A stretch of 64,000 nt of DNA from Trileptium ribeirensis (GCA_030248225.1 JASANE010028422.1:1-64000), one strand, 5' to 3'; positions 1 through 13,100 are shown, counted from the first letter of the stretch. The notes: generated by a model not told the origin, from the sequence alone. Numbers and translations: made by a program.

Positions 1-120
1 AGGCGTGCGCCGATGAGAAATCGGCGGCGGCGGCGTGAGAGCCAAAATGTATCGGCGGCGGGCGGCGCCCCTGCGCGCCGCCGATGGCATTGGTCGGCGG
101 CGGCGCGGCGGCGCGCCGAT
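1..120. repeat. CGG-rich repeat block, cut by the left window edge
   Basis: Almost pure GGC/CGG triplets with GCGCGCC runs, in sharp contrast to the AT-rich surroundings. A second, similar block lies at 2571-2695 in the same orientation; both contain a GGCGGCGGCGT core followed by a short AAAAT spacer and more CGG. Probably a dispersed repeat or simple-repeat expansion. No coding role can be supported. Confidence 0.7.
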
Positions 121-1493
121 CCAAATTAAAAAATTTAACTATCAAAGTTTTTACGCATAACATTAAAATCAATTTTTCTTTTCCGAATTATGTTTATGCT
201 ATCTTCATTTCCCATACAAAGTAAATGTAAATTAACGGCTCGAAGCCAATTGACAGCAGCATGTGTTTATTAATACACAAAATTTTTAAAGCTAATACAC
301 ATTTATATATTGAATATAATATTCACTGAAATATGTTCAATGCAAACATTACCTCGCATGTGAAATAGATACAGATTTCACAACGATGCGTATTTTTCTG
401 CAAATTAGTTAATCCAAAAATGCAAATTATTTATTAATAAGTTGTGACTCGTCATATTAACGCATTAGTTTGACGCTCTCGTTAATTAAAATTGTAAAAT
501 GCTAATTAAGAATAAAAATAATAGAAAATTCAATATAAGGATGATTTAAATGAATCATGACGATAAATCATGTTATATTACTGACATATATTTATATCAA
601 GACAATAATCAACATTAAACCGATAATCACCGGGTGTTTAAAGTTGAGTCATAGAGAGAAACAATATATAATAGTTCAGAGGTGATATTTTAAGAGCTAA
701 ATCTGTAGCCAAATAACGAACTCAATTATCAAACTACAGCTCCTTCGCTCAACACAAATTGCAAGCAGCTGTATCAAAAAGCTATTTGGGTACAGCTGTA
801 GCTCTCAAAAGGTTAGCTCTGTTCAACACCAACAAATAGAACATACTGCTGAACTAACATAACAATTACGGGTGGTTGTAACAAAAATATCTCAGGTATT
901 ACTGTATCATTAGCTTTCTTCCAGGATTTAATTTCCGGGCTATGATCGACATCAAAAAATTTGTCATATTTCACGCTATTCAACACCGAATTTATGAAGA
1001 TTTTAATTGCTTGAAAATCATACAATCTCTGAGTACTTCGTGATTTTTACTTTGAATTCCACAATATTATGGAAAAGTACTTAAATTTTTTCGAAACAAG
1101 TGAACCGATACTGTTTGAAACTATTTTGAATTGTTTTCCGGACAGAGTCCGAAAAATCGCTAGTAGCAAATTTTTGGCAAAAAGTCCAGAAATTTATGGA
1201 CAATGCCCACCTTAAAAATTATAAACATGTTCAATTATACTCTCTTGAGCCACCTATATTTGTTCTTGATAATAAATGATGTCATCGAACTATTTGTATT
1301 TACGAAAAATCAAATAACGCGTTTCTCGCCATGTTTTTTCTCGTAATTTTGCCACTCGCATACATAATTCTAGCGTATTGTTGTTTCAAACGGTAGAGGG
1401 AATTGGATTAAATACTTACACACAAATGCGCATATAAACATAGACAGTCATTTTTAACTAAAAATGGTCCGACACCATAGCGATTATTTGATC
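121..1493. other. AT-rich stretch without a recognisable gene
   Basis: No supportable ORF. Around 730-830 the motif ACAGCT/AGCTGT recurs in both orientations, and GCTC..TTCAACAC occurs twice, which suggests the remnant of a small inverted-repeat element. Nothing else stands out. Confidence 0.5.
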
Positions 1494-1679
1494 CAGCGGC
1501 GGTTCTATCCTTTCAGAAAATAGGGGCGACCTGAGGGCAAACTGTTAAATAAGGGGCGAAAATATATTTGTCCCCTCCACTTGCATTTTAAAAATTAATA
1601 TGTTTCCGTAAAAATGGGGGCCACATGAGGAAAGCTTCAAAATCGAGAACGGGACATATCCCCCATCAAGCCGCCACTG
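1494..1679. mobile_element. MITE, CAGYGGCGGTTCTA family, copy 1
   Basis: The left end reads CAGCGGCGGTTCTATCC and the right end CCGCCACTG, giving short terminal inverted repeats around 186 bp. The interior (GGGGGCC..CATGAGG..AAGCTT) matches the copy at 1903-2100. No clear target duplication is visible. The ends look hAT-like, but that is inference. Confidence 0.7.
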
Positions 1680-1902
1680 TTCGAAAGGTTAAATCCAATC
1701 AAGATTGGTAGTGAGCAACTTCAATCATAACAGACACCACGTTTGTACGGTTGAAGCTGTTAATTGGGACAAACGTGAAATCATAAATGAGTTATCGAAT
1801 AAATTGATATTTTTTGTCACACCATAACTTTGCAGGTGTTTTGTTGGCGTATAGACGGACATACATTTGAAAACATTGATAAGCAGAACCCCGAGTGTTG
1901 AG

Positions 1903-2100
1903 CAGTGGCGGTTCTAGTCCTTCAAAAATGGAGCCAATGCGGTGCGCTGACCTAATAATGGGGGAGAGGCAAAACCCCTTAGCCTCCCGTTGGTCTTGAA
2001 ATATTCGCAAAATATCCACCGAAAAATGGGGGTCGAATGAGGGCAAGCTTTAAAATTGAGTGAAAAAGCCCCTCCCGTTCACTCGGTAGAACCGCCACTA
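1903..2100. mobile_element. MITE, CAGYGGCGGTTCTA family, copy 2
   Basis: TIRs are CAGTGGCGGTTCTA on the left and TAGAACCGCCACTA on the right, a 13 of 14 match. It is about 198 bp long and noncoding, with an interior related to copy 1 (1494-1679). A small inner part of the hairpin at 40746-40846 has similar ends. Confidence 0.75.
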
Positions 2101-2303
2101 ATTATGCTTGAGTAAAACGACAACTGGCAAAATTTCAGTAATTGTTTTGCGTCATAAATTCAAAACGAACGACGTCCTAAACGTCACTTGTTTTATTACA
2201 TATGCGCTACAAGTAACTTATGTATACATGTGCAGATCGACATTAACCGCAAAAAATTCAGACATTCTTGGAACATTTCCATTAAAAACTCTAAAAATTA
2301 GAC

Positions 2304-2327
2304 AATGTCCGGAAACTTCCGGACATT
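2304..2327. repeat. near-perfect 24-bp palindrome
   Basis: AATGTCCGGAA and TTCCGGACATT face each other across a 2-nt spacer. It lies in noncoding DNA at 2101-2570 that is otherwise featureless. It could be a binding site or an element end; the function is unknown. Confidence 0.8.
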
Positions 2328-2570
2328 ATCCAGAAATATCGTCAGACTGTCTGCCCAGTGAGTGTTCAGTTCGACATTCGCACCTCTTCCTCCACTCTAT
2401 AACCGCTAATAAAACAAATCATTTAATCCTAAAACTACGCACCAAAATTAGATAATAACAACACCAAAGGTAAACAAAACATCATTGAATGATATGGAAA
2501 AAACATTTTGCAAAGAAGCGTGAGAAATGTCGAATGAAAAAACATAGTTCTAGAACACAATGCAAAAGAG

Positions 2571-2695
2571 CGAGTCGGCGGCGTGAAAAAATATCGGCGG
2601 CGCGCCGGCGCGCCGGCGCGCCGAGGGAATTTGACGGCGGCGGCGTAGAGGCAAAAATCGTCGGCGGCGGCGGCGCGGCGCGGCGGCGCACAGCT
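2571..2695. repeat. CGG-rich repeat block with GGCGCGCC palindromes
   Basis: CGG triplet runs interrupted by three tandem GCGCGCCG units, in the same orientation as the block at 1-120. Both strands are open for about 78 codons, but the predicted peptides are low-complexity Arg/Ala and are not accepted as genes. Confidence 0.75.
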
Positions 2696-3033
2696 CTACT
2701 TCTGTATAGCAACATCAAAAACTAAACACATACTGCTACTTTCGAATTAAAACAAACCTATCTAAAGCTGTATTTTGACCGGAACTGTGAAAAAAATTTT
2801 CATTTCCGGGCAAATTTATTTTATTTAAAAATAGCTTTAATTCGCTCACAAATAGATTAAAACTATTCGACGACCGACCATTCATATTTCAAAAACACAA
2901 TTTATAATGTTCTAAATTATTGGTTTTGGATGTTAGGCGAGAAAGATATAAAACATATTTGCAGATATGAACGCATCGTTTTTACAACTCTTAAGCTAAC
3001 CGTTTCTTGTGCTAGTGTATGGATATAGGTAAA

Positions 3034-3510
3034 ATAATACATCGTTAAGTATATACTTATTCGTCTATGCACTATGTATGTTGTTCATCCTGTGAAAGTT
3101 TGTCAAGAGCATTTCGAAACCTCGCCTCGCTCACGTCCGCAAAATAAGCTACATTAGTGTAAACGTTTAATACCATGCCTCATTTTACCTAGTACGCGAT
3201 CGCCGCAGATACAAAGGCCCGGGGGAGTAATATTCAGGACAGCGAGTTATGCGTAACCAGGCCGATATCCGTAAATAATACATCGTTAAGTACTTATTGG
3301 TCTGTGCACTATCAGGTATGTTGTTCATACTGTGAAAGTTAGTCACTGTGTCAAGAGCATTTCGAAACAAATATCCTCGCCTCGCTCACGTCCGCAAAAT
3401 AAGCTACATTAGTGTAAACGTTTAATACCATGCCTCATTTTACCTAGACGTGATCGGCGCAAATACAACGGCCCCGAGGGTACAGCGAGTTATGCGTAAC
3501 CAGGCCGATA
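3034..3510. repeat. two-copy tandem duplication, 241-bp unit
   Basis: ATAATACATCGTTAAG starts at 3034 and again at 3275. The two copies share the CCTCGCCTCGCTCACGTCCG segment and the closing TATGCGTAACCAGGCCGATA. They differ by small indels, so the duplication is not brand new. A third, unrelated tail follows from 3511. Confidence 0.9.
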
Positions 3511-4048
3511 TCCGTTACGGAGCCGAGAACCTAGGTCCGCCTCGGCTAATGGCTTATGCTCGAAATATATTTAAGAGACTTCCTATGAGCACTAAATACA
3601 AGTTATATCTAAAACGTGATATATTTGCCGCACATTTTACCTTCAATTGGCTAAGCAGAATGTAGAAATGAAGCCATATTTTAGTGCTACAAGATATACG
3701 GACTTTCTTAAATATCATCACTCCCCTCGCCCGCCGTTGTATCTTAATAATCTGAATTTTGACTTGTCACTGTAGGAGTGATAATCACTTTTTCACAAGT
3801 ACGGGGTGAGAAAATTTGCCATGCTTCGCAAAACTGACACCGCGAACAGAAACCACAATTTTCTTTATTGCAAATCGTGTTTGCGTACATAAGGGAAACT
3901 TTTCAGTTGCTGGCGTTCAACACTTTTACGATCGTTAACTGACTTAACAAAAGAATAGCACATGTGTACACGCCTAAACTGTACTAACGCATAAATTGAT
4001 AGCACTGTAAGCAAGAATTTTGTCTTTCAACTAGAACACAATATAGAT
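3511..4048. other. no recognisable feature
   Basis: Unique AT-rich DNA between the 241-bp duplication and the 88-bp array. The short open frames here start inside the duplication and have no recognisable similarity. Confidence 0.5.
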
Positions 4049-4271
4049 ATGGCACAAGAACTTGTATATCAACGTGACTATGAATATAAACAAGCAGCAT
4101 CTGAATTTGAAGATCACAAAACACCATTTAACGCCGATAATGGGTTTAGTGTCAAATCAACGTGACTATGAATATAAACAAGCAGCATCTGAATTTGAAG
4201 ATCACAAAACACCATTAAACGCCGATAATGGGTTTAGTGTCAAATCAACGTGACTATGAATATAAACAAGC
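4049..4271 (+). repeat. 88-bp tandem repeat, first part; short frame in first unit
   Basis: AACGTGACTATGAATATAAA starts at 4071, 4159 and 4247, an exact 88-bp period with near-identical units. An ATG at 4049 opens MAQELVYQRDYEYKQAASEF and reads to a stop at the start of the second unit. The period is not a multiple of three, so each unit changes frame. The third unit is broken at about 4271 and resumes at 4771-4778. I do not recognise the peptide; it may be the worn 5' end of a gene. Confidence 0.85.
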
Positions 4272-4777
4272 TACCCTGTCGGAAACACATACTATGTGTC
4301 AAGAACTTTTGTTTGAAAACGAAGACGTTTCTTCTTAAAAGAAGAATGTCACAGCAGTCATATTGCTACTAACAATAGGATTTAAGCGCCTGGACTACAT
4401 ATAGTTATTTAAATATAAACTTTACAACGGTTCATGCATAGATTATGGTTTATGAAACATGTCAAATTATTTGACTTTAGCGTTTGCGAATATGCTATCT
4501 ATGAAATGGCAAGAATGAATTCAGACCTGGTAAAGTTGATAATATAATTTTCGATGTCATCAATTCTCGGAATTCCTAAATGTTTTCATCTCAATTGTAG
4601 TGAACAAATCCGAGACGTTTGCTGCATGCCATTTTTGCCTGGCATGCAGACTCCAGCGGTCGGATCTGAAAATGCTTTTATGACTATAATAGATACGTGC
4701 AGTGCAGTGCAATTAAAGCTGTAATGCACACTCTGACAGAAGGTGAAATCAATGTCACAGCCTGACGGCTGTGACAA
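4272..4777. mobile_element. insertion of about 0.5 kb splitting the 88-bp array
   Basis: The 88-bp repeat stops at ATAAACAAGC and resumes at AACAAGCAGC, so AACAAGC is present on both sides as a possible 7-bp target duplication. The insert ends in a hairpin (GTCACAGCC, TGAC, GGCTGTGAC; 4754-4775). It contains another at 4622-4649 (CTGCATGCCA / TGGCATGCAG). No TIRs or transposase are seen. Near its left end, ATGTGTCAAGAACTT resembles the ATG region of the array at 4049. Confidence 0.5.
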
Positions 4778-4930
4778 CAAGCAGCATCTGAATTTGAAGA
4801 TCACAAAACACCATTAAACGCCGATAATGGGTTTAGTGTCAAATCAACGTGACTATGAATATAAACAAGCAGCATCTGAATTTGAAGATCACAAAACACC
4901 ATTAAACGCCGATAATGGGTTTAGTGTCAA
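4778..4930. repeat. 88-bp tandem repeat, second part
   Basis: A partial unit then a nearly full unit (start at 4846), almost identical to those at 4071-4271. The last unit runs into a 60-codon open frame ending NHDTIPTQVYVPII..., stopping near 5009. This may be the 3' continuation of the same unknown short coding relic. Confidence 0.85.
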
Positions 4931-6404
4931 CCATGATACAATTCCGACCCAAGTATATGTACCAATTATTCATGTTACAAAAGTTAAAAGCGAAATAAAC
5001 TTCCAATAAACGAACGGACACAACAATTATATATTTGTCGTCAATTTATTATTATTATTTATTTATTTATGTCCAAAAACGGAAAACGCGACTGTGCAAC
5101 GTGAATGTATATATATACCACAATGCTATCATTCAGCAGCTCTCCCAGTGATTAGCGCAACACTGCGTGAAACGAAAACCTAAAACTCCAGCAGTGCTAC
5201 TATATAATAGCTACTCACGGTTCGTAAACAAACACGTGCAAATTGTACTATTGGGTTCAATAAACCCACTACAATTCATTCTGTAAACGACTACCACCAC
5301 CGCTACCACTACTACTACTGCTACTTTTATCTGCTATATCTTCTGTAGGTATATTACGCCGAAAAGAAATAGCAGAAAACGATAAACTTCGATCTCGGTT
5401 GGGTTGTGCTGAATGTAAAGTTTACAGCCAGCCAGCCAGAAATCGAATGAACCATGCATGGGCAAAAACAGAACCTCTACGATAAATAGTAGTTTATATT
5501 ATCCATTCCATGCACCTATACGCTCATACAAATATACAACTGAGACGGCCTAGATGTAAACACGGTACTAATAATACTTTTATACATCATGACCAATACA
5601 ACAAAAGTACACTCGTGTTTATAGTAAAGTAAAAGAATCAACGACATACGCAAAGCCGAATAAACCGCGACAAATAAATGACTGAGATGAGGAGAAGAGA
5701 ATGTTTGATGTATCAGCGTAGCATTGGCTTTAGCTAAACATATTCCTAGGAGTAGTAATAATAATAACCCGTTCACTCATTGAAACCCATAAAGGCATTA
5801 GGTATGATAAGGTGCGTGGCTGCTCAAGTTCGTTAAACTAAGTAACGATCTGTGTTGAGAGCAAAGACCGACACTCAACAGGAATACTACTACCGTACCT
5901 TCCAATATACAGACATATTCATATATGTCAAGCGTGAACGTATCAGGCCAGTTGCGGCTTTTTACATGGATGGGACAGGTAAGACAGGTAATATATGTAT
6001 GTAATATACAAGGAATAAATAAATAAAAATAAAAACAGGTAATATATATATGTAATATAAATATATATATATATATATATGGTATACATGTGTTATAAAT
6101 ATAGGTATATATTACAACAAATTATATAAATGTATACTATAATGCTATAAGGTATAAATTTCTATAAAAACAATATTACCCACTAAACGCGATTTATCAA
6201 TCATAATCAGCAAGACTTAGCACCGTGCGCTCGATAAAGCCTCCCAAGATGAATGGGTTATAAAAAGGTTTTATTATAAGTTCTTTGAGAGCCCGTGTGC
6301 ACGCAATATCTTACCTCCGCGTCTGATCTGAGCTTCGCATGGAATTATAGAATTTATCAATTTTTTTGTCCAAAATACAGAACAAATAAAGAAAACCAAA
6401 GTTA
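4931..6404. other. AT-rich noncoding DNA with short simple repeats
   Basis: Holds ATT/TTTA runs near 5040-5070, an ACT/ACC triplet run at 5281-5330, and TA-rich microsatellites at 5990-6160, including about 24 bp of pure TA near 6060. No gene is supported. Confidence 0.6.
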
Positions 6405-6520
6405 CGTCTAGGGGCGCAAGTGAAATGCCTGCTATGCTGTACTGAACATGTTACGCATAAGCCTTGGCCTAAAGCCTGACATCTCATATAAGACTTAGAC
6501 TGAGCCTGAGCATAATTCGG
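6405..6520. repeat. dispersed repeat, AAGCCT family, copy 1
   Basis: The segment AGGGGCGCAAGTGAAATGC...ATAAGCC..GCCTAAAGCC...CATATAAG matches the reverse complement of 16185-16315. It is a dispersed noncoding element with ragged edges; class unknown. Confidence 0.6.
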
Positions 6521-7890
6521 GTGCTTATTATGTGTATTACAAGCTTTTTCAAACAGGCTATAGACATCAAAGAAATTTCTTTAAGCTACTGTTATGGTAG
6601 CTAGAATAAACAATAACCAGTAATAATCAATACAAAGCGTAGAAAACGAGTAATGTTCATCAAAGCAAACTGCATACGTACAAACAAATCACATATATAC
6701 TAGAAATATCCTTACGGTATATTTAGGTTAGCAAATCCTTGGCACTTCATATAAGACTAAAACAAGACTAAAAGATCTAATTCGTAGTGCATCATTAACG
6801 GTTCATAGCTTTGTGTGAATTTTCACATAATCATTACACACATTTTTACTCTGTAACTTTATAATCAGTCACTTTTAGAAAGAACAGAAAAGGACGAAAC
6901 AATAAACGTACTTGCCGAAAAATAACTATAAGAGTTGGGTATGTGAAAAAGCAAACATCAATTTGCACATCTTTCAGTATTGAATGATTCAAAGATATAT
7001 GTTCTAGCCGACGGCTACTACTCATTCGTTGCATCGCACTACATTTCTGAGCACTGTGAATTTTTTGGAGGAACATGCTTCATCAGTTGTGATGTTTTGG
7101 CGCTGGGCTTTGTCACGTCCTGACTTGACTTAACACATCTTAGCACTAAGTCGCAACGATTTCACACTGCTTTCAAAGATAGATATACAGGCATAATTTC
7201 AGTATTTACATTTTATGATGCATCAGCCCGTACCCATGCCATTCCTCGTCTACATTATAATTCAGGAATCAACTTGAAATTTGCAATACATAACGACATG
7301 ACAAATTACTGAAACTTGTAACAAAAGTATTACGACACATTGAAATTCACAAGAAACCTGTTCCAAATATGAATGATACCACTATTATACTACTCAAGCA
7401 TGAAAATTCTTCAAGCCGATACAATGAGAGCGGCACTCCTATGACCCTTCTATCACCTTTACTAAAGGCATAGTGCAAATAATATTCTGAGTAACTTTAT
7501 ATTGTAAAACAGGAAAGGCCAAGTATATATAACAAATTTCATTAATAATGCTGTGGTCATATTAGAATAATAAATATTAAAATATTAAATAGCAAAAAGC
7601 TACTACGCACTTATTTTTGAAGCTAATAATTAATAATTGAAGTTTTCGATGATATTTTAAATATACAATTCCTATTGTTATCAAACAAGCTGCTTTGTAA
7701 AACTACTGGCGAGTTAATAAGAGTGAAGCCTGCACTTTATAGTAGCAGAAAACCTGAAGGAAAGTTACTGTATGGAAACAACTTCTGAATTAGATGCTTT
7801 GCTAAGATTTCGGGTTTCCGCTATTTATATAATTTAGTACATATACCGACAGTGTCTCTTGAGTTCAGCCGTTTTAAAAGCTATCGGAAT
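6521..7890. other. no recognisable feature
   Basis: AT-rich unique DNA without a supportable ORF or clear repeat. A short possible relative of the AAGCCT family (CATATAAGACTAAAAC) sits near 6750. Confidence 0.5.
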
Positions 7891-8075
7891 ACATGGAGTC
7901 CGAAGTCCCGGGGGATACCGGCTGCATCGGGCCTGAGGAGGTCTTCGGCGTCATCACACGGTGGGCGTTGAGGGAGGGGAGGTGCGGAGCCTCAGGAAAA
8001 GATCAGGCTACCTCCCAGGTGGAACCGGAGAAACCTCGATGGGGGGGGGGGGGATTCCGACCTCAGGACATCTCA
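7891..8075. repeat. GC-rich fragment ending in a 13-nt G run
   Basis: A GC-rich island (CCCGGGGGATACCGGCTGC, GGGAGGGGAGGTGCGGAG) ending in 13 G at 8041-8053. The 70-codon plus-strand frame through it has biased composition and no recognisable domain. Probably a transposon fragment. Confidence 0.4.
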
Positions 8076-9281
8076 CCTATGAGCATATATGTTTATTGTA
8101 CATAACATAAAATTTACAAAAATCGGTTATTGTTGAATTTTTCAAATTGTTACAACTAGTTCTGTTCTTACTGGTGCGAAAAATGTATATGTAGTTGTAC
8201 CCCTTCGCACATTTTCGGGTTCCGCCTGGTAAGTTGCTTGGTAAATTTTCTTCTTCTCGACGATATCTACCACCAATATATTTTAAATCCTATTCTGAAG
8301 TTAAATATTTGTTGATAAATCACTTAAATATAATTTAAATGTCAAAAACGTACTAGCAATGCTTCTGATGCAATTTGTTTATTCGTTCTTCAGAGTAGAC
8401 TCAGACTAGGGGCGCCCCCATGGGAGGGACCATGGGGACCGGAACCCTTTGTTAGCTTCTAATTTAATGGTTACATTGGTGCACTAGGCGAAAAATTTTC
8501 AACTCTCTTGGGTATAAAACGTGAAAATTAACGAATCTTTCGTCTGAATACCGTGAAAAACTCGGCGCTTCGCATCAAATAGAACATTTCTGTTATGTTT
8601 TTCCCTGGACCGGTCCCATGTAAGCAACGTTTGACCGGATCCCTCCCTTCTCAAATTTCTGTTTGCGTCACTGACTCGGACTGCTATATTACGGTCGGCC
8701 GTAGATGACAAACCGCCAAAATTACAAACTGCAGAATCCTGTAATTTTGAAATGTATATACTTTGCATACCAAATTTGTTAGCTCTCAGAATTTTTTACT
8801 TGTAATTTAATTTATTTACATCACCATAAAATTATATACTAAATAAAATATTGCAACACCCAGAAATTTAGAAATTTATGGGTTCAATGAGCACCCAAAA
8901 GTTTTTTGGGAAATTTTTTACCCTACTTCTTCGAGATGTGGAAAGACTATAAGGAAGGGAAGTTTGGGCAACTCGATTTATCATTGTTGGTCCCATATAA
9001 GAAAAATCTTATCCACGGTCGTGCGAGTTATTTATTCAGCGAAAAATGATTTGATCTCACAAACTTTATGAACTCATTTCCAGGAAAATCATCGGAGAAC
9101 AAACAAAACGTTATAAGAGCAATGTCCTAAACATGGACATACGTGGTAAACCTTCTTCAATGTCATAAAGTGTACATAAAATGGTACAAAAATGCCAGCC
9201 ACACACCCGATACGCTTAGTATTACAAAGTTTTAATACGCAAAAACTTTATTGCCATTTTCTTGCTATAAAGGACTTATAT
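8076..9281. other. noncoding DNA, repeat fragments only
   Basis: A GC-rich patch at 8405-8450 and another at 8620-8700 look like element fragments. No ORF is convincing. Confidence 0.4.
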
Positions 9282-9286
9282 CATAG

Positions 9287-9632
9287 ATGTCGATAGAGGA
9301 ATAGGGTTCCCCCTAAGGGTTGGGTCCCGTCAAACCAAATCTACTCCCGCCTACCGCTTCCTCTACCAAAAGCTCTGCACAACCTCCCCCCCCTTTCCAC
9401 GCGCTTTTGGGACCTACTAGATTTTGAGAGGAAATTGACAAAAATTTCAGAAAATTTGGCAAAAATTGGTATAAATAAGCAAAAATTTATGAAACTTTTA
9501 GCAAAAATTTGAACCTTTTAGCAAAAATAGGGTAAAACGGTATAAAAAGTTTCTAAAAATTTATAAATTTAGCCCCCCCGGCCTATACCAGCCGAAACCA
9601 GCTACCATTCTAAACCCGACGGACCTTCGACA
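9287..9632. mobile_element. MITE with ATAGATGTCGA ends
   Basis: The left end ATAGATGTCGATAGAGG faces the right end CCTTCGACATCTAT, an 11-bp perfect terminal inverted repeat that then diverges. The 346-bp interior is noncoding and contains repeated GCAAAAATTT motifs. Superfamily unknown. Confidence 0.6.
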
Positions 9633-9940
9633 TCTATAACTAATATGTGTAATAGATAAGAGTAGCGAATTACATTGTTTAGCTGTTAAAATTGTACTAT
9701 TTTCAGCAAACTCGAAATTGAATTGTCGCATACGAATGTAAATTAAATTTTAAAACAAGGGGTAACTTTGTACTAAGAGGGAGAATTTTTGCAAATTGAA
9801 CGGTTTCTATTATGAAAATATAGCGATAAATTAGGAAGAAATGGAGCGAAATGTTGAAATCTTTAGCAACATTGATAACCAGATATATTGCGAGCTTGGC
9901 GCCTAACTACATGCTCATAGATGTTACCCTCTTTTGAGGC

Positions 9941-10165
9941 TTGAACGCCCCTCACCTGACAAGTGTTCAACCCACCTTAACGGCGTCACACCCACTCCTC
10001 ATCCATCGGACCGACCGAACCCCCTGTAGGCCGAAAGCTTTTCCCACTGAGGAGCCGGCTGTCCCCTGGGATCTGGGATCTTGTGCATGTGTGAACAGAA
10101 TGTTCTCTACTTTCAGTGGTACTTTCAGTTCAGTTTTCTGCCAGCTGGGATTTTGCACCTAGATG
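9941..10165. repeat. GC-rich fragment of unknown origin
   Basis: About 220 bp of C-rich sequence (CCCCTCACCTGAC, GGAGCCGGCTGTCCCCTGGG), open on both strands for 63-73 codons. The plus frame does not start with ATG and neither peptide is recognisable. Likely a repeat fragment. Confidence 0.3.
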
Positions 10166-13100
10166 CCCTCCTACATTGTAGCAACCAATCTGCTGCTCAA
10201 GCGGAAGCAGTAGCCGGGACGATTACAGACGCGACACTCGATACTACGTAGAGCGAAAAGACGGAACTAAAGACCTCAACCAAACGTTATCATTGAATTA
10301 ATAAAGCTTGATTTTGACTTTATTGATCGTTTGATAATACAACTGAACCACTTACAAACGTGTGTTCGAACCAATTTTGTACAAGTTTAAACTGAACGCT
10401 TTGGATTTTATACGCCGAAAACGTTTTTATAAAGAGTGCAGGTGCGGGCCTGATTTTTCAAAAGTTTACGACAAAACCATAAATTTTAGTCAGAATATTC
10501 TTATATCGCTGGAACTCTCACAGCGTGATCAGCATTATGGCGTTTTCTGTTTTTAGATAGTTTAGTATTTAATTAACTATTTTAAAATAAAATGAGCTTG
10601 TAAAAATATTTTGCAAATTTGCCTATTAAGGTACAAGCGGTACTACTTCAGGAACACGGCAGTCATTGAAGGAATGACTGTTTTTACAACAAAAAACAGT
10701 TCACATGCTAACTTTTTATAACTGAACTGGAATGTATATACATGGTTCTTATGCATATTTGAATTATGATTAAGCATGGACATCGGGTAGTAAATCGGTA
10801 CCCAGGTCCCGGATACCCGATCCGACTAATCTACCCGGGTCCCGGTTACCTCACAAAAACTTCTCGGTCGTTCTCGTAAGCTACTATATCTACGAAAATT
10901 GACGTATCGCCTCGCGTTCAATTGACGTTCAAATTAGGAACCCAATCTGTAAATAAGGCTTGAGATTTCAATAGCGTCCAGCTAAAGGAAACTGTTTCAC
11001 CCACTACGGTACAGTAGTTCGAGCTGACAGGTGGCCAAGAAAAATGATGTAAAAGAACGAGGTCAAATGCCTAGTACAAACTGAGCTTTGCGACCATACG
11101 AAAAGAATATAAAAATACATTAGAAAAGGACAATATGCCATTATAGAAAATATATGTCGTAATATTATAATATATATTTCCTATAATGGCACCATAGAAA
11201 TAATATATTATTGCCGTTGGGTTTGCCCTAGGTAATACTAAACTTTAATTTTGCGGAAAGTAAGTTTGAACCCCTCTAGTTTCTGAACGCAAAGATGGAT
11301 ACACACGTGTTCTTCAGATTTATAGGGAAGGGTAACCGTCGCCTATAAATCGTTAACAGGTTGCGACAGATACTACTCCAATGAAGATACACAGTAAGAC
11401 GTTCCAAATTAGAAACTAATAGTTGTAAACTTCCTGCTAAAGGTAGATCATCCTGTTTCTTGGTTACGGTATCAACTTTTTATCGCAAGAACGACTACAA
11501 CTAATGCACGAATAGGCGGATGTCACAAATTTTTTACCCATAAGAAGCTTTTAATCATCAGAACATATTGTTAAGAGCATTTATATTTGTATGTTTGCTT
11601 TCCCATGCGCCAGAGTTAAACACCTCATAATTTAAGAACAAAATCAAGTCGAATATTGTTGTTTCCGTCCATAACATGGTAACCGCTAAAGCGATTTTTT
11701 TAAATTTTCATTACAGGTGATTTGAGCTATTGCAACTACAGGCCTAATATCTAACCGATAATAGCCTTTAGCTACTGAATAAGAGATTAAAATAGCCAAT
11801 TTTATATTAACATCGCGTAGGTACTGCAGTTGCTACTAGCTTGAGGATCATTAGCGGGATTTGTTTTAAACTTTGAAGGTTGCTGAGATAAAATATTTAT
11901 ATCATCGATATATTCCTGCATACCTAAAAACAATGACGTTAAAATCTACATTAAGATCCTACGTCTCAAATAATAAATACTAATACGTGCTTTAACCGTA
12001 GTTGCAGTTATTTCGCACGCTTAGCTGTCTGTGATTTAGGTGGTTTATGCCTGCATGAAATGTGATCGTATGGTAGTTATGTATATATTGGGCTGGATGG
12101 GGCCGGAATTATGACTCTTAAAAGGTTAAAACATCAGTTATAAGTCAGTTATAAATGATACTACTACTGGAATTCTTGCATGCATCATGCACTAAAGCCA
12201 CAGGTGCTTACTTCTTACGAGTTAAGCTGTCACTAGTCTGTTGATGGATAGAATTATTCTTTTCATCATGGCCGTTACTCGGTAGTTGTCAGTACTGTAT
12301 CGTTAGACATTAAACCTAATGGCTTGTCAACGTTGTTAAGAATTCCTGAATCTAAATAGCGATTACGATTATTTGTTGATCAGTGGCGTGGCTATATTAT
12401 TACGGTAGAAATTTCGCGACGATTCCCGCAGAAAATTTTGTAGAGATAGAAAAGAAGATGGCTAGGGTAACTCGTTTTCATAATCTATCATTTACCTTAA
12501 GATGTGTGTGGCAGAGCCGGATTTTGTCACAATCTGCTGCGGCTCTAAAGCCAAGCTTAGCTAGCCGCGATTAACGAGTGTGACATTTTTGGGCCGAGCC
12601 AGACCCAGCAAATATAATAAGTAATAGTAAAGCGAAACTAAGGAATTGTCACAAGGGTCGGAATCGGCTATAAAAGCCAGAAATACCTATATGACGACTA
12701 AGAAAAATCACGGAAAAATAGAAATTGGTGATACATATGGTCATATACTACTAAATCATCCTTCCAGTTACAATAGTATATATAATTTTCATGTATGAAA
12801 GAGCGTGTTTTACATAGCTACTAGGTTGGCCGTGTAAATGGTACCTAAACAAAAATTTTGAAAATAGCAATATTTACGTATTTATTTTAGCTGCATTTAT
12901 GCGGCTTGCTTTAAGTACTACTAATCTTGCCTTTTTTGAGCCTAGAGCTAAATTTTCTCCTGCAACACTAATCGGCTAAACTGAACGAAATAAATATTTC
13001 TTTCAGTAGTCCGCCCGGCTATCAAACCCTGAGTCATAGCCGCTCGCGGCCCGTACAAACACACTAGCATAGCTTAGCTATTTATTTTATGTATGAAGGG

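Noticed and set aside
2482..2725. Opposite-strand 78-aa ORFs
   Set aside because: Both are low-complexity translations of the CGG-rich block.
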